From Sophora flavescens (taxonomy: Eukaryota > Streptophyta > Magnoliopsida > Fabales > Fabaceae), in assembly GCA_030762895.1 (NCBI GenBank), contig CM061062.1, positions 97,508,874-97,572,873 on the forward strand: a DNA stretch of 64,000 bases, read 5' to 3'. Position 1 is the stretch's first letter. Every line of letters starts with the position of its first letter. The position numbers and the translations under genes were made by a program. Below are positions 1 to 11,291 of this stretch, one piece after another. The notes beneath the pieces are model-generated. The model did no database searches. It was not told the origin of the DNA and worked only from the letters and a program-made list of their open reading frames with translations.

Positions 1-39
1 GGTCATGATGACACTTTTTGAAATATACACTAGTGCAAT

Positions 40-362
40 AAGTGCTTTTTACGTCAGTTAAAATTGATTTTTTATGTCGAATCTGATCGACGTAAATACA
101 TACGACGTTAAAGTTAAACTTTTAACGCCGATTGAGAACTGACGTTAAATATAACACTATTAACGCTCGGTTCTTTAACACAATCGACGTTAATTTTGTC
201 AAAATTAACGCCGTTCTTTTAACAAAACGACGTGAATTTTGTTAAAACTAACGCCAATTGTTATCAAGAATCGACGTTAATGGTCTTAATTTTAACGTCG
301 ATTGTAATAAACAATCGACGTTAATAGTGTACTTGTATATTTTATAAAATACTATTAACGCG
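40..362. repeat. CACTA-1 left subterminal repeats
   Basis: Short direct and inverted copies of GACGTTAA / TTAACGTC-type words (variants GACGTTAAT, TTAACGCCGATTG) are spaced every 30-50 bp. In CACTA elements such subterminal repeats are the binding sites of the TNPA-type accessory protein; that role is inferred here. Confidence 0.75.
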
Positions 363-541
363 CTTTATAAATATCCCAAGAATACGTAATATTACACACA
401 TTACGAATTGCAAAGGAAAAATGGAACAATGATCCATATGTATGCCTGTTCGTAAACAATATATATTTATTAACATAGGTTATAACTCAAAATAAATACA
501 GAAATATAAATAAAAATAAATGTATACTAAGTTTAAACTAC

Positions 542-1027
542 CTATATCAATATCCCTTCGTGATGATCATCATGAGTGGCATGTACATCGTCCACCCGTG
601 TCTCCTCGATTATAGTAGGCATGTTTGTTGAAAAAGAAGGAGTCTCAGGAATATCAAGATTTGAATCTTCATTTTCATCACTACCATTATACATGCTTTT
701 TCCTTGGAGAACCACAGACAACCTTTTGTTAGAAGGATCAGTGATGTAGAACACTTGTTTTGCTTGGGAAGCCATTATGAAAGGCTCATTTATATGACCT
801 AACTTGTTGAGGTCTACCAATGTGAACCCCAATTCGTCGGTTTGTACATCACCGTTACTATCAACCCACTTACATTTAAATACCTGCATCGTAAGCTTAG
901 TGTAATCGAGCACCCAAATATCTTCAATATATCCAAAGTAAGGTCTCGATGTCAGAATCGGGTTTTGTGTCCTTTGCACTAGAGAAGTGCATTGCTTCGC
1001 CACGATCATAACCCTACTATTTTGCAT
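542..1027 (-). pseudogene. CACTA-1 transposase 3' part, DUF4216 domain
   Basis: A 161-residue frame matches the DUF4216 domain found at the C-terminal side of plant CACTA transposase proteins. Recognisable features are the FKCKWVDSNGDVQTDELGFT stretch near residues 50-70, the FIMASQAKQVFYITDP stretch, and the NKRLSVVLQGK stretch. It lies downstream (on the minus strand) of the TNP2/DUF4218 frame ending at 1129, with about 100 bp between them that probably held a splice junction. CACTA-6 carries the same domain at 53912-54400, with clear similarity. The function of DUF4216 is not established. This is a fragment of one gene, not a gene of its own. Confidence 0.8.
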
Positions 1028-1128
1028 GATACTCTTGTTATCTTGTTCCTTTGTATAAAATGAAAAGTTATTTATGTCGTATCCGCTCCAACATATGACG
1101 TTGAAGCTAGGCCCACGTGCTAGCCATC

Positions 1129-2253
1129 TTACGTCATCGAAAGCGATCTACCATCCTTAAGCATTTCTTCCTTGAACCATGGTAAGAAAGTCTTGTTATG
1201 CTTGTTCAACAACCACCTTTCGCTCATTCGAGGGTTTTCTTGATTGACTTTTCTTTTATGTTCAAATAAGAAAGGCTGAACACATTCGATGTTGTTCAAT
1301 ACATACAAATGTGCTTGAAGCACTTCCTCCCGATCCTTTCTATTAATTCTTAAGCCATGTGTACCCTTACCTTGACATCTAATCTCATCATGCCGAGGCT
1401 TAGGAACCCCTATAGGATCCGTGTTATGAAGGTAGTCCGAACAAAACTCAATAGCCTTTTCTGCAACATACCTTTGAACAATAGATGCTTCCAGACGATG
1501 AGGATTCTTCACGTACCCTTTCAAGATATTCATGTAGCGCTCAACTGGGTACATCCATCTCAGAAAAACCGGCCCACATAATCTAATCTCCCTCACCAAA
1601 TGAACAATTAAGTGAACCATTATGTCGAAAAAGGAAGGAGGAAAATACATCTCCAATTGGCACAAGATTGTAGCAGCCTCAACTTCCAAGTCATCCAACA
1701 TACGGGGGTCAACGACTTTGCTACATATAGAATTGAAGAATGAGCACAACCGAGTAATGGCATGTCTCACATTTTTTGTAGCAATACCACGAATAGCAAC
1801 GGGCAGAAGTTGTTGCATCAAGATGTGACAATCATGAGACTTCAAGCCAACCAATTTAAGATCACTAGAGACAAGCCTCTTCATATTTGAAGAGTAACCA
1901 TGTGGAACTTTGATGCCCTGAAGACACCCGCAGAAACTTTGTCTCTCTTTTTTTGACAAAGTATGACATGCTGACGGCAAATAAGTCCGCTTACCATCCT
2001 CAACAACTGGAGCTAACTGCTCTCGTATACCCATAGCAACGAGGTCGAGACGAGCATTCACACCATCCTTTGTCTTGCCCTGAATGTTGAGAAGCGTCCC
2101 GATCACACTATCACACACATTTTTCTCCACATGCATCACATCAATGCAGTGTCTGACATCAAGCTTGCGCCAGTATGGAAGATCAAAGAATATCGACCTC
2201 TTCTTCCATATGTTTTTCTCAGCAGCTTTACCTTTCTGTCTCTTGGCATCCAT
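1129..2253 (-). pseudogene. CACTA-1 transposase, TNP2 C-terminal part plus DUF4218
   Basis: A 374-residue frame. Its start (residues about 15-60) covers the end of the TNP2 catalytic domain with the DLPYWRKLDVRHCIDVMHVE stretch and the H-x-x-x-E-K-N-V motif. Residues about 140-300 match DUF4218 (LMQQLLPVAIRG, ILCQLEMYFPPSFFDIMVHL, RWMYPVERYMNILKGYVKNP). Transposases of this group cut and join DNA in the nucleus. Compared with CACTA-6, a stretch of roughly 25 codons before the first ATG is deleted and the frame is changed, so the frame upstream (2266-2913) no longer reads through. The first ATG here is therefore accidental. Confidence 0.85.
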
Positions 2254-2265
2254 TAAAAGCTTTTT

Positions 2266-2913
2266 TCATCTTACGATATGGGTGATCACGTCTAAGAAAT
2301 CTCCGATGCCCAAGGTAAACCGTCTTCTTTCCATGATGCAACTGAGTGTAGCATGTGCCTTCTTCACATATAGGGCATGCTTTATGCCCTTGACACCTGC
2401 ATCTTGAAAGTTACCGTATTCTGGAAAGTCGTTGATGGTGCAAAATAACATGGCACGAAGCTTGAAAGTCTCATGAGAATACCCATCAACTACACTAACA
2501 CCTTCCACCCACAGCGTTTTCAAGTCTTCAATCAAGGGACCTAGATAAACATCTAAGTCATTTCCCGGTTGCTTTGGGCCCGAAATCATCATAGACAACA
2601 TCATGTATTTGCGCTTCATGCACAACCAAGGGGGCATGTTGTAAATTACCAACAGAACAGGCCATGAACTATGAATACTACTCATGTTACCATAAGGATT
2701 CATTCCATCCGTAGCAAGTCCAAGCCTTCGGTTTCTTGGCTCATCGGCGAAATCCGGAAACATAGTATCGATATTCTTCCATTGAATAGAATCAGCAGGA
2801 TGACGAACCTTTCCATCACGTTTCCTCTCATCATTATGCCATCTAAGATTCTTCGCATCTTTCGCATTGGCAAACAATCGCTTGAACCTTGGAATTATTG
2901 GAAGATACCACAA
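2266..2913 (-). pseudogene. CACTA-1 transposase, TNP2 catalytic core
   Basis: A 215-residue frame of the TNP2 family (En/Spm transposase). It shows RHPADSIQWKNIDTMFPDF, the LATDGMNPYGN motif whose Asp is the likely first catalytic acid, and ISGPKQPGNDLDVYLGPLIEDL. The frame is broken on both sides. Upstream there is a shift at the homopolymer run near 2932-2940 that separates it from the zinc-ribbon/N-terminal frame. Downstream there is a small deletion before 2253. Together with 1129-2253 and 2926-3658 this was one transposase gene. Confidence 0.87.
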
Positions 2914-2925
2914 AACCTTCGCAGG

Positions 2926-3658
2926 AGGACCTTTTTTTTCTCACATCATCAAGATCATCATCATCATCACCACCCTTCACTTTGTATCGTGATAACCCAC
3001 ATTTGGGGCAATCGTGATTGTCTTCATGAACACCGGTGTACAATATGCAATCATTGGGGCATGCGTGTATCTTCTTATACTCCATACCCATAGGACACAA
3101 TACCTTCTTGGCCTCATAGTTACGGTCAGGCAATGTGTTGTCCTCCGGAAGCAAGTCTTTCAACACTTCAAGCAATTCCGTGAAGCTTTTATCGGTCCAA
3201 CCATTTCTCGCCTTCACACAAACCAATTTTAGCACCGCCGACAACCGTGTATGAGTAGTACACCCTGGATATAAAGGCTTATCCGCATCACCGCACAACC
3301 TATCATACACATGAGCTCGATGAAAAGATTCTTGTCCAATATCACGGATCATGTCCTCTACTCGATCATCCTCCATATCTACGTCAAAGTCCTCACTTTG
3401 GGAGACACTCGCCGTACTACTCAACAACACATCACCATGCCATATCCATCTTGTATAACTCAAGCAAATCCCTTCACAAATCAAATGAGTACGTATATCC
3501 TTCACCGTACATTTCCTCGTATTCAAACACTTGACACAAGGACAACGGAACATTCCATTACTATTAGGAACATTCCTTTGAGCAAATTCTATAAATTCTC
3601 CCACCCCCTTCAAATACTCAGCACTAGTACGCTTACAAACCATCCAACTACGATCCAT
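2926..3658 (-). pseudogene. CACTA-1 transposase N-terminal part (transposase-associated domain)
   Basis: The likely start is the ATG at 3658-3656 giving MDRSWMVCKR; the frame is open further upstream to 3769, but MDRxWM is the start seen in this family (compare 18170 and 58641). Residues 1-75 form the transposase-associated domain with the CPCVKCLN and HLICEGICLSYTRWIWHG stretches. Then follow an acidic linker and a zinc-ribbon-like part (CPMGMEYKKIHACPNDCILY, HDCPKCGLSRYK). The frame runs into a Asp-rich codon run and is lost at the T-run at 2932-2940. A TCACGGCC palindrome block lies just upstream (3738-3885). Confidence 0.85.
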
Positions 3659-3737
3659 AACTAGATAGGTCCTGTAGACATACAAAACATATATCCAATA
3701 TAAGGACAATACGGGAGATTGAAAACTATAGTTTTTG

Positions 3738-3885
3738 AAGATTGCCAAGCACTGGTCACGGTCTGGCATTGATGTCCATCACGGCCGTAACGTGCTAACT
3801 GAACCAGACCATGCCATCACAGGAAGAACTGATCACGGCCTAGCCGTGATGAGCATCATGGCCGTGACAGATCAACCAGCAGAGC
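3738..3885. promoter_or_regulatory. TCACGGCC/GGCCGTGA palindrome block upstream of CACTA-1 transposase
   Basis: Several half-sites and palindromes (GTCACGGTCTGGC, ATCACGGCCGTAAC, ATCACGGCCTAGCCGTGAT, ATGGCCGTGAC) lie within 150 bp, about 80-230 bp upstream of the transposase start codon. The same word is found in CACTA-4, CACTA-5 and both E/F-family solo LTRs. A regulatory role is only inferred from the position. Confidence 0.4.
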
Positions 3886-4387
3886 AACATGCACTCAAAA
3901 CCAAAAATAGAGACGTACATTCCAAACAACTCAAACTCACGGTTTCAAGTTTCAACTACTGAGACTACAGTTTCAACATACACTCAAAACCAAAAAATAC
4001 AAAAATGTGCCCTAAATACTCACCAGAAATAGGTGCTCGCGTGGTGGTGGGGAGGGGAGCTCGAGTGGTGGCCAACGTTCGATGTGGTTACTGAGAGCAG
4101 AGGGACAAGGAGAGTTAGTGCGCCGGAAGGGGAAACAGAGATGTCAAGTTATTGCAAAGAATGAATGGAAAGACAGAGTTAGGGTTAATAGTGTACCTCG
4201 CGGTGGTGGCGAAGAAGCCCTCGCGGTGGTTGTGGTGGAGATGAGCTCGCGATTAGGGTTCTGTGCTGGGTGAGAGTGAGAGTGAGGGTTGAGAGTGATC
4301 TAGGGTTGAGCGTGATGAAAAGAGAAAAGAGACGTACGTACAGAGCGAAGTGCAAAAGGCGTGCGGGTGTAAACGTTATAATCAAAA

Positions 4388-4752
4388 TAAAACAACATTT
4401 AACGTCAATTGTTTAATACAACTGACGTTAAATATTAATATTTTTTTAAAAACACTTTTAACGTCAGTTGTTGAATACAAATGACGTTAAAAGTGTTGTG
4501 TAAATAAACTTGTTTAAACAAAAAAGTTTAGAAATAAACTGCACTATAGATGTGGATTGACCTGTGTTAAGAGTGACAACATGGCATTTCAGATAGGGAT
4601 ATAGGATTATTTACGTCAGCTATTTATTTAACTGAAGTAAAAATCACACTTTTAACGTCAGTTGTATAAACAACTGACGTTAAAAATAAATATTTTTTAT
4701 TTTAAAAACACTTTTAACGTCGGTTTTATTCAACAACTGACGTTAAAAGTGT
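4388..4752. repeat. CACTA-1 internal copy of subterminal repeats
   Basis: Several TTAACGTCAGTTG...CAACTGACGTTAA palindromes. The segment 4515-4690 is repeated nearly word for word at about 5658-5840 (shared AGAAATAAACTGCACTATA, then GTTAAGAGTGACAAC, then ATTTATTTAACTGAAGTAAA). The two copies bracket the unrelated segment 4753-5657. Confidence 0.7.
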
Positions 4753-5657
4753 ATAAGTTTCTGCAGAAGCATTCATTCCTGTGACTACTTTGCTACTTAA
4801 TTACCCATTACTGCTGTGCTACTTACCCATGCACAATGTAACCTATAATCCTCTTTATGAGCACTAAGTTTATACCTAGACTTAAAGGTCTATTTCTTCC
4901 TATTCCTTCGGGCGTTTTCTTTTCTGCACGTTTATAATATATGACTGCCAACTCCCAATGCGCCTTGGAACCTAATGCTCTTAATGATCAATTTAATTTT
5001 TTAGCAACTTACGATGCCTAGTAACTTCATCCCCTACTCTTATAAATAGCTTCCTTCCTTCCTTTAATTTTTCTGCTTCACAATATGGCTCTGCCATGGA
5101 GATTAACTTCATCACTCTTTCTTCCTATACCTAGACTTAAAGGTCTCTGTCTTAATGGTCAAACAACTTCTGAGGTTGTGTAAATCGCATTACATGGGTG
5201 ATAAGGGTGTGTAAATCGCATTATGTGAATTGCACACATTATCATCCTTCTGGAGAATCAGCAGCTACAATTCCAAAACCTCAGCTTTGGAACCAAGGAA
5301 TGTTCCTGAAACAGATCGAGTGCACCCTTCACTCTGCTTTGGCTCCAAATTGATTGTGGATTCAGATGGATCATCAAGGACTTCAAGTAAGGGAGGAGAT
5401 GCATCCATTGGAGTTTCTGAGGACAGGACTGAGAAGAAAATGATGTTGAAGCAGAAACTTTTTTATATTTTAGTGCTATCTTGCGGAATTTTTTTATCTT
5501 TTAATAATGTAATTGTAACTTATGAATCGCTTCAATGAGATACGATTTGATTATACATATAACTTGTTTTATGTTAAGTGTTTATTTATTTTAATTTGCA
5601 CAAGAATTTGTTTACTAATTCAAGCTAATTAATTAAGATTAAAAATAATTTTTTTTA
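4753..5657 (+). other. Non-transposon segment inside CACTA-1, with promoter-like and ORF-like pieces
   Basis: This stretch has no subterminal repeats and differs in texture from the rest of the element. It holds a TATA box (TATAAATA, 5041-5048), followed 37 bp on by an ATG at 5085 opening a 32-codon frame (MALPWRLTSSLFLPIPRLKG...) that stops at 5181. A second open frame, 5230-5538, has no ATG start but a plausible hydrophilic protein text (GSKLIVDSDGSSRTSSKGGD). The layout looks like a captured host promoter, first exon and later exon. I do not recognise the source gene. Confidence 0.4.
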
Positions 5658-5756
5658 AAAAAAAGATTAGAAATAAACTGCACTATATATGGAGTGATGA
5701 TCTGCGTTAAGAGTGACAACAGGGAGATGACAACGAAAGAAAGATAGGAATGAGTT

Positions 5757-5965
5757 GATTATTTACGTCAGTTATTTATTTAACTGAAGTAAAAATCACA
5801 CTTTTAACGTCAGTTGTATAAACAACTGACGTTAAAAGTGTTAATAATCACTTTTAACGTCAGTTCATTAAACAACTGACGCAAATAGTGATTTAATATT
5901 TACAAAACTGTCACCGCCTCATTTTTAACGTCAAACATATGGTCAACTGATGTAAAACGTTCCCG
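5757..5965. repeat. CACTA-1 right subterminal repeats
   Basis: Repeated TTAACGTCAGTTG / CAACTGACGTTAA words in inverted pairs next to the right terminus, mirroring 40-362. Confidence 0.75.
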
Positions 5966-6112
5966 TATATTACATTATTTCCACTAGTGATAACATATTA
6001 TATTCTAAAAACTCATTTCTCTCTCTCTTCTCAAACCAAACAAGGCATAAGATCAAAACTTGCCTTCCAAGCTCATTCCTCTCTCCTCAACTTTGTGCCT
6101 CTCTCACCCCTC

Positions 6113-6120
6113 TATAAATA
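6113..6120 (+). promoter_or_regulatory. TATA box of LTR A
   Basis: TATAAATA in a C/T-rich context (CTCACCCCTCTATAAATACC). Matching TATA boxes occur at the same place in LTR B (21374) and LTR D (49968). In LTR C the site is changed to TATATG. Confidence 0.55.
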
Positions 6121-7547
6121 CCCATTTCATTTCTTCACTTCATCACTTTCTTACTTCTTCCTTTCTCTTCTAACTTCAAACATTTAAAGCTTTCATTTTT
6201 ACTTGTCTTTTTACTTCAAGTTCTTCATCAAAGTTCTTTATAACACTAAGGGTAATACTCTCATGTAAATATTTTTACAGGTTTCTTCTTTTATTTCATA
6301 GTTTACTTTATGTGTCCTTTATGTGCTTTAAACTTTCAAAATCTCTCTAAAATGGTAGAAAACTCCTTTTGAGTTGAAACCTAATCCAATAGTCTTATAC
6401 TTACTTGTATTTTATCATACTAAGAGTTTGTGTAAAAAAAAAAAAAAATCTAACTCCCTTTTCCTATGATGACCGAATCTACCCCTTAATGGCCTAGGAA
6501 GTTTTGTTTCAACTTTTGTTAAATGATCATGTGTTTTGAGCTTCTAGATACATCTTGATCTTAAAGTTTGTAATGTTTGAAGGTTTGATAGCTTGTTGTC
6601 CTATGATGGCCAAACCATGTGGTTTTGAGGCTTAGGATGCTCGTTTCAACTTTTCAACTATGATAATGGGTTTAGAACTGTTAATACATTGTGATGCCTA
6701 TGAGTTTTCATCAAACAAAGAACTTTTCCTCATTATCCAATGATGGCCGAAACTTAATGTTTTGGACCTAGGATGTTTTGTTTTCATTTTCCAATATGAT
6801 CATGGACTTGAGCTCCTTAATACATTTGGATGCTAACTCTAAGAGATTGGAAAGTTTAAAAATTTCTAGCTTGTTTATCCTATGATGGTTGTGAACCTAG
6901 GATGTTTTGTTTTCATTTTCCAATATGATCATGGACTTGAGCTCCTTAATACATTTGGATCTAAGTCTAAGAGATTGGAAAGTTTAAAGATTTATAGCCT
7001 ATTTATCCTATGATGGCCAAACCTATGTGGTTGTGGACCTAGGATGTTTTATTTCAACTTTCCAAATATGATCATGAGTTTAGACTTCTTGGTATCTTTT
7101 AACGCTAAATCTAAGAGCTTAGAAGGGTTCGAAATTTCTAGCCTACTTATGCTAAAGAGGTCGAAGCCCTAAGCATGGATTTAGTGGGATTTTTGTTCTA
7201 TCTTTGTAAAGTGAACCTTGGTTTTGAACTCCTAATACTTAAGGATCATTAATCCATGAGTTTTATTCTTTGTTTGAAAACCTCTAACCCTATTTTATGC
7301 CATGGCCGAACCTATACCCTCTTGGTTTAGTGTTCTTGGTTAACTTTTAACTTGTGGTATTGTGTTCATAAACCTAGACATTCATCATGAAGTAAGCAAG
7401 GACGTTCGTGGTTCGATACTTCAAACAACAAGCACTTTAACCTTCACCAAAGGTAAGGGGAGCTTGCCCGAGGGATACTCAATAACTGTGTACATGTGTG
7501 TATGTGAATTATTTGATTTATCTGGATCATGTTATAATATTGGAATC

Positions 7548-8552
7548 TAAGGGTGGCAAATGGATGGATCGGATAAATTTTTATTTGGATCTTAATGGAT
7601 GGATTAAAAACAATCCATTAATCCATTACAATCCATTAAAAATTCATTAAAAAAATCCAATCCATCCATGATCCATTAAATAAAATCCATCCTATCCATG
7701 CATTAACAACTTTTCATGGATGGATATCCAATCCATCCACTAAAATTTATTTTAAGAAATTAAATAATTTTATATCTCTTTTATCTATCCATAAAATATT
7801 TTAAAAATATAATAATTTGTAAAAAAAATTAAAATATTATCTCTATCTCAGTCTTGCTCTCCTCTTTCTTCCTCTCACCCTTTTTTTCCTACTCTCTCTC
7901 CATCTTTACTCTCTCTCCACTCTATCTCACGACCATTTTGTATCACAACCTTTTTCTATTACTATATGAGAGTTATTGATTATGTGCATCTACAGAGGTT
8001 GTTTTGTCACAACGTTCCATGACATTGTTTTACGAAACTTGTTACGACTTTGTGCTTTCAATGAGTTAATATTTTTTTTTAAGTTTTTTCAGCAAAAAAA
8101 AGGCAATGAAAAAAGAAAACGTACATGATAACGTGGACTACAACTGGTGCTTGAGAACAATTAATTAGTTAATACTTAATGTAACAAAAAAAGAAAAAAA
8201 ACAGATAAATAAAATAAAAAATAGTGAAGAAAAAATAATAGGGAACAGAAGAGAAAATTAGATGGAGGGTTTTTTTTTTGGTTACAAATGGAGGGTTTTT
8301 TTATGTGGTGAAAAATAATATGAAAAAAAATAGATTGGTTTTGGAATGGATAAAAGTTGATCCATTACATCTTTTATTGTTGGTCCAATGGATTTTAAAA
8401 AATATTGGATGGATCATAAACCATCCACTAAAAAAATAATCCAATCCATCCAATCCATTTATATTATTTTTTTATAAATGGATCGATTGAATGGATTTTC
8501 TCATGGATGGACTGGATGGATGATGGACAAATGAATCATTTTGCCACCCCTA
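7548..8552. mobile_element. hAT-like non-autonomous element, 1005 bp
   Basis: Terminal inverted repeats TA(A/G)GGGTGGCAAA are flanked by a perfect 8-bp target duplication TTGGAATC (7540-7547 and 8553-8560), as expected for hAT elements. The interior is AT-rich, has no coding frame, and carries many ATCCATCC/GGATGGAT words near both ends, so the ends could fold into a long imperfect stem. It splits LTR A. Confidence 0.9.
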
Positions 8553-9678
8553 TTGGAATCAATGTTTGAATGATTTATATACTTGAACTGTTGTGGTAAC
8601 TGTCTGATGTTGATTTTTTACTTGATTATTTACTTGACTGAAGTATGATGAATCATATATGTCATGGACTGCTATTAACTGTTATACTGTTGACTGATAT
8701 TATATTGATGACTGATTGATGTTTGAGAAGCTTGACATTCGTCGGTGCTCAAATAACTATGAGAATAAAAGCCTTAATAAGCTTTATGAGATCCTGAAAC
8801 AAAGATATTTCTTTTGGAAGTTTTATTTGATTAAAGAATATGATTTGGAAACAAAATATTCAAGTAATGTATTTATTTTGATATATGAGATTTTTAGATC
8901 ATGTGTTGAAATATTTTTAAGTTAAAGGAAAGCTACCTTCTCATGAATAAAGAATTTTACACAAGAGAATATCTTTTGGAGACGTGTGTTTTATGATAGA
9001 AAAACCTTTGAGAAATATTTGACTTTATTCTACTTAGAAATGATTTTAAGAAAAAGATTTGATGAAGTGTTAAAGTGTTTTGGAAAAGCGAAAGGATTTC
9101 AAAAGAAAGTAGTTTTCCTATAAATGTTTTATAAATGATTTTCTCAAGGAAAGGATTTCCTACTAAATGCTTTGAAAATATTCCGGTAACTTGGATAGGT
9201 CACCGAGGTTTTATTTTGGTATTTTTGTTTCACTGAACGAAAAGTAAAAATATGTGGAAATCGAATCTAGTTCTCGAGACGTCGCTTCTAGTATTCTATA
9301 ATGTGCATGTTGATGTTTGATCCGTGTCAAGTATTGTGGACCAAGAGTCCTAATCATGGTGTTATGGACTAAGAGTCCTAATCATGTTGAAACAAAACAT
9401 GGATAAAATTGTAAGATGTTTTCTATAACCACAAGCCCAAGACTGGTGCATCGGTCTAAGACGTGGTGATTAAGCACTCGGACTGCGTGTCCCGTGTTGA
9501 TGTTGAATAATTTCAAATGATGAAAATTATGGAAAGTCATTAGCTTCTGAGCTTCGATAACGAATGAGAATGAACACAAAGAAAATATTGAGAACAAAAA
9601 TGTTTTACATTTGCATTTATGGCAGACGTGCCCGACGTGGTTTAATGTGAGACTTTAATAGAAAGGGTATCATGTGAT

Positions 9679-9835
9679 GATGTATTATCGTTGTCCTTAA
9701 AAGGGACAATGAGACGATGTATTATCGTTGTTCTTAAAAGGGACAATGAGACGATGTACGTGTGTCGCTGTGCCTAAATGAACAATGAGACGATGTACAT
9801 ATTGTTGTGCTTAAATGGACAATGAGACGGTGTAT
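9679..9835 (+). repeat. 37-bp minisatellite in LTR A
   Basis: About five tandem units beginning GATGTATTATCGTTG, with starts near 9679, 9716, 9753, 9792 and 9829. A further unit follows the CACTA-3 insertion (11292-11330). CACTA-3 inserted in one unit. Confidence 0.7.
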
Positions 9836-11291
9836 CACTACAAGAAAAATTGATTTTAGCGAGGGCCAAAAGCCGTCGCAAATCACAAAAATCCGTCGCA
9901 AAACAAGTTTTTCTGACGGATTTGCGACGGCCACAAATCCGTCGCATATAGGGTCGTGGCAAAATTTTTGTGAGGGCTTTTTATAAATAGCCGTCGCAAA
10001 TTAGCGACGGCTAGGCCGTCGCAAATCAACAGAAATTAGCGACGGCCTGGCCGTCGCAAATCACCAGAAATTAGCGACGGCCTGGCCGTCGCAAATTGCA
10101 ATACATATTTTTTAAAAATAAAATAAATAATTTGTTGCTTTGCTTCTTTGGAATCACAAACAGAAATCTTCCACTAATCACAACAATCTGGATTATCTTC
10201 ATAATTTTTCTTCTTAGCTTGCTCAGGTAAATAACTTCCATCTCGAATTCGGTTCAGCTCTCCACTCGCCGCAACCATGGAGGATCTTATTCCAGCTTAT
10301 ACCTTCATACTTGGCATTATTTCCGATTCATCAACCTATAATACGAAGCCATGTAAAACTTATGAAACAAAACAAAACAAATGCAATTCATACATGGATT
10401 GAAGTTGAAACAAACACAAAACTTGTGAAACAAATAGAATACCAGTGACCAGAAGAGGCTTGGATGGTGACCGGAGATGCAGCTGGCGGTGGCGGCAGCG
10501 GTCTTCAAGAAATGGCAGTGGGGAAAGGAGAGGAGAAGGAAATGAGAGGAAATGGGAAACAAACGATTGCGTGGCCGTCCTTGCGGTGGTCGTGGTGGCC
10601 GTCCTTGCGGTGGTCGTGGTGGCCGTGGTGGAGTTGCGAAGAGGTGGAGACGCGAACGGCTGGGAGCTGTGGAGGTGCGAGAGGAGAGAACTGGACGATA
10701 ATGAAAATGGGATGGGTTCTGAAATATTATATTGGACATTAGCGACGGATTTTTCGAAGGCCTAGCCGTCACAAATTTGGACAAAATATTAGCGACGGCT
10801 TTGGCCGTCGCAAACATAGCCACCTCGAAATTCCCATTTCCCTTAGCGACGGCTTTGGCCGTCGCAAATGTGGACAAAATATTAGCGACGGCTTTGGCCG
10901 TCGCAAACATGGCCGCTTGAAATTCCCATTTCCTTTAGCGACGGTTTTGGCCGCAAATCTGGATAAAATATTAGTGACGGCTTTGGCAGCCGCAAACATG
11001 GCCACCTCGAAATTCCCATTTCCCTTAGCGACTTTTTGGTACATTAGCGACGGTTTGGCCGTCGCAAACTTGAATATTTCTCCACTCGAACTGGCGCCAA
11101 ATTTTTGCGGAAATGCCCTCAACGATGTGACGACGACAGAGGCCGTCGTAAAACGCCCAAGGCCGTCGCAAATCTGGGAAATACAACCGTTCCTGTTAGC
11201 GACGGCAAAGGCCGTCGCAAATGACAATTTTACTGACGGCATTGAGGCCGTCGCAAAAAATCCGTCGCAAATCATCATTATTCTTGTAGTG
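9836..11291. mobile_element. CACTA-3: short non-autonomous CACTA element
   Basis: Ends are CACTACAAGAA and TTCTTGTAGTG, with target duplication TAT (9833-9835, 11292-11294). The 1456-bp interior is dominated by the subterminal palindrome TTAGCGACGG...CCGTCGCAAA, about ten or more copies on each side. It contains no transposase. A C/T-rich, GC-biased middle (about 10250-10730) includes tandem GGTGGTCGTGGTGGCCGTCC copies, possibly a small captured fragment. The ORFs that cross it come from the repeats. Confidence 0.92.

Larger units (their letters stand above)
28..5989 (-). mobile_element. CACTA-1: En/Spm-type DNA transposon, defective
   Basis: Both ends read CACTAGTG (28-35 and, inverted, 5982-5989) and are flanked by the 3-bp target duplication ATA (25-27 and 5990-5992), the length expected for CACTA elements. 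Subterminal arrays of TTAACGTCAGTTG and its complement lie at about 40-360, 4388-4752 and 5757-5965. Minus-strand coding remnants run, in transcript order, transposase-associated domain, TNP2 transposase, DUF4218, DUF4216. The second CACTA gene (C48 protease) seen in CACTA-4 and CACTA-6 is absent between 36 and 541. Frameshifts and a deletion make it non-functional. It sits inside LTR A. Confidence 0.93.

Noticed and set aside
2671..3093. Plus-strand ORF with a His run
   Set aside because: Antisense shadow of the Asp-codon run in the CACTA-1 transposase frame.
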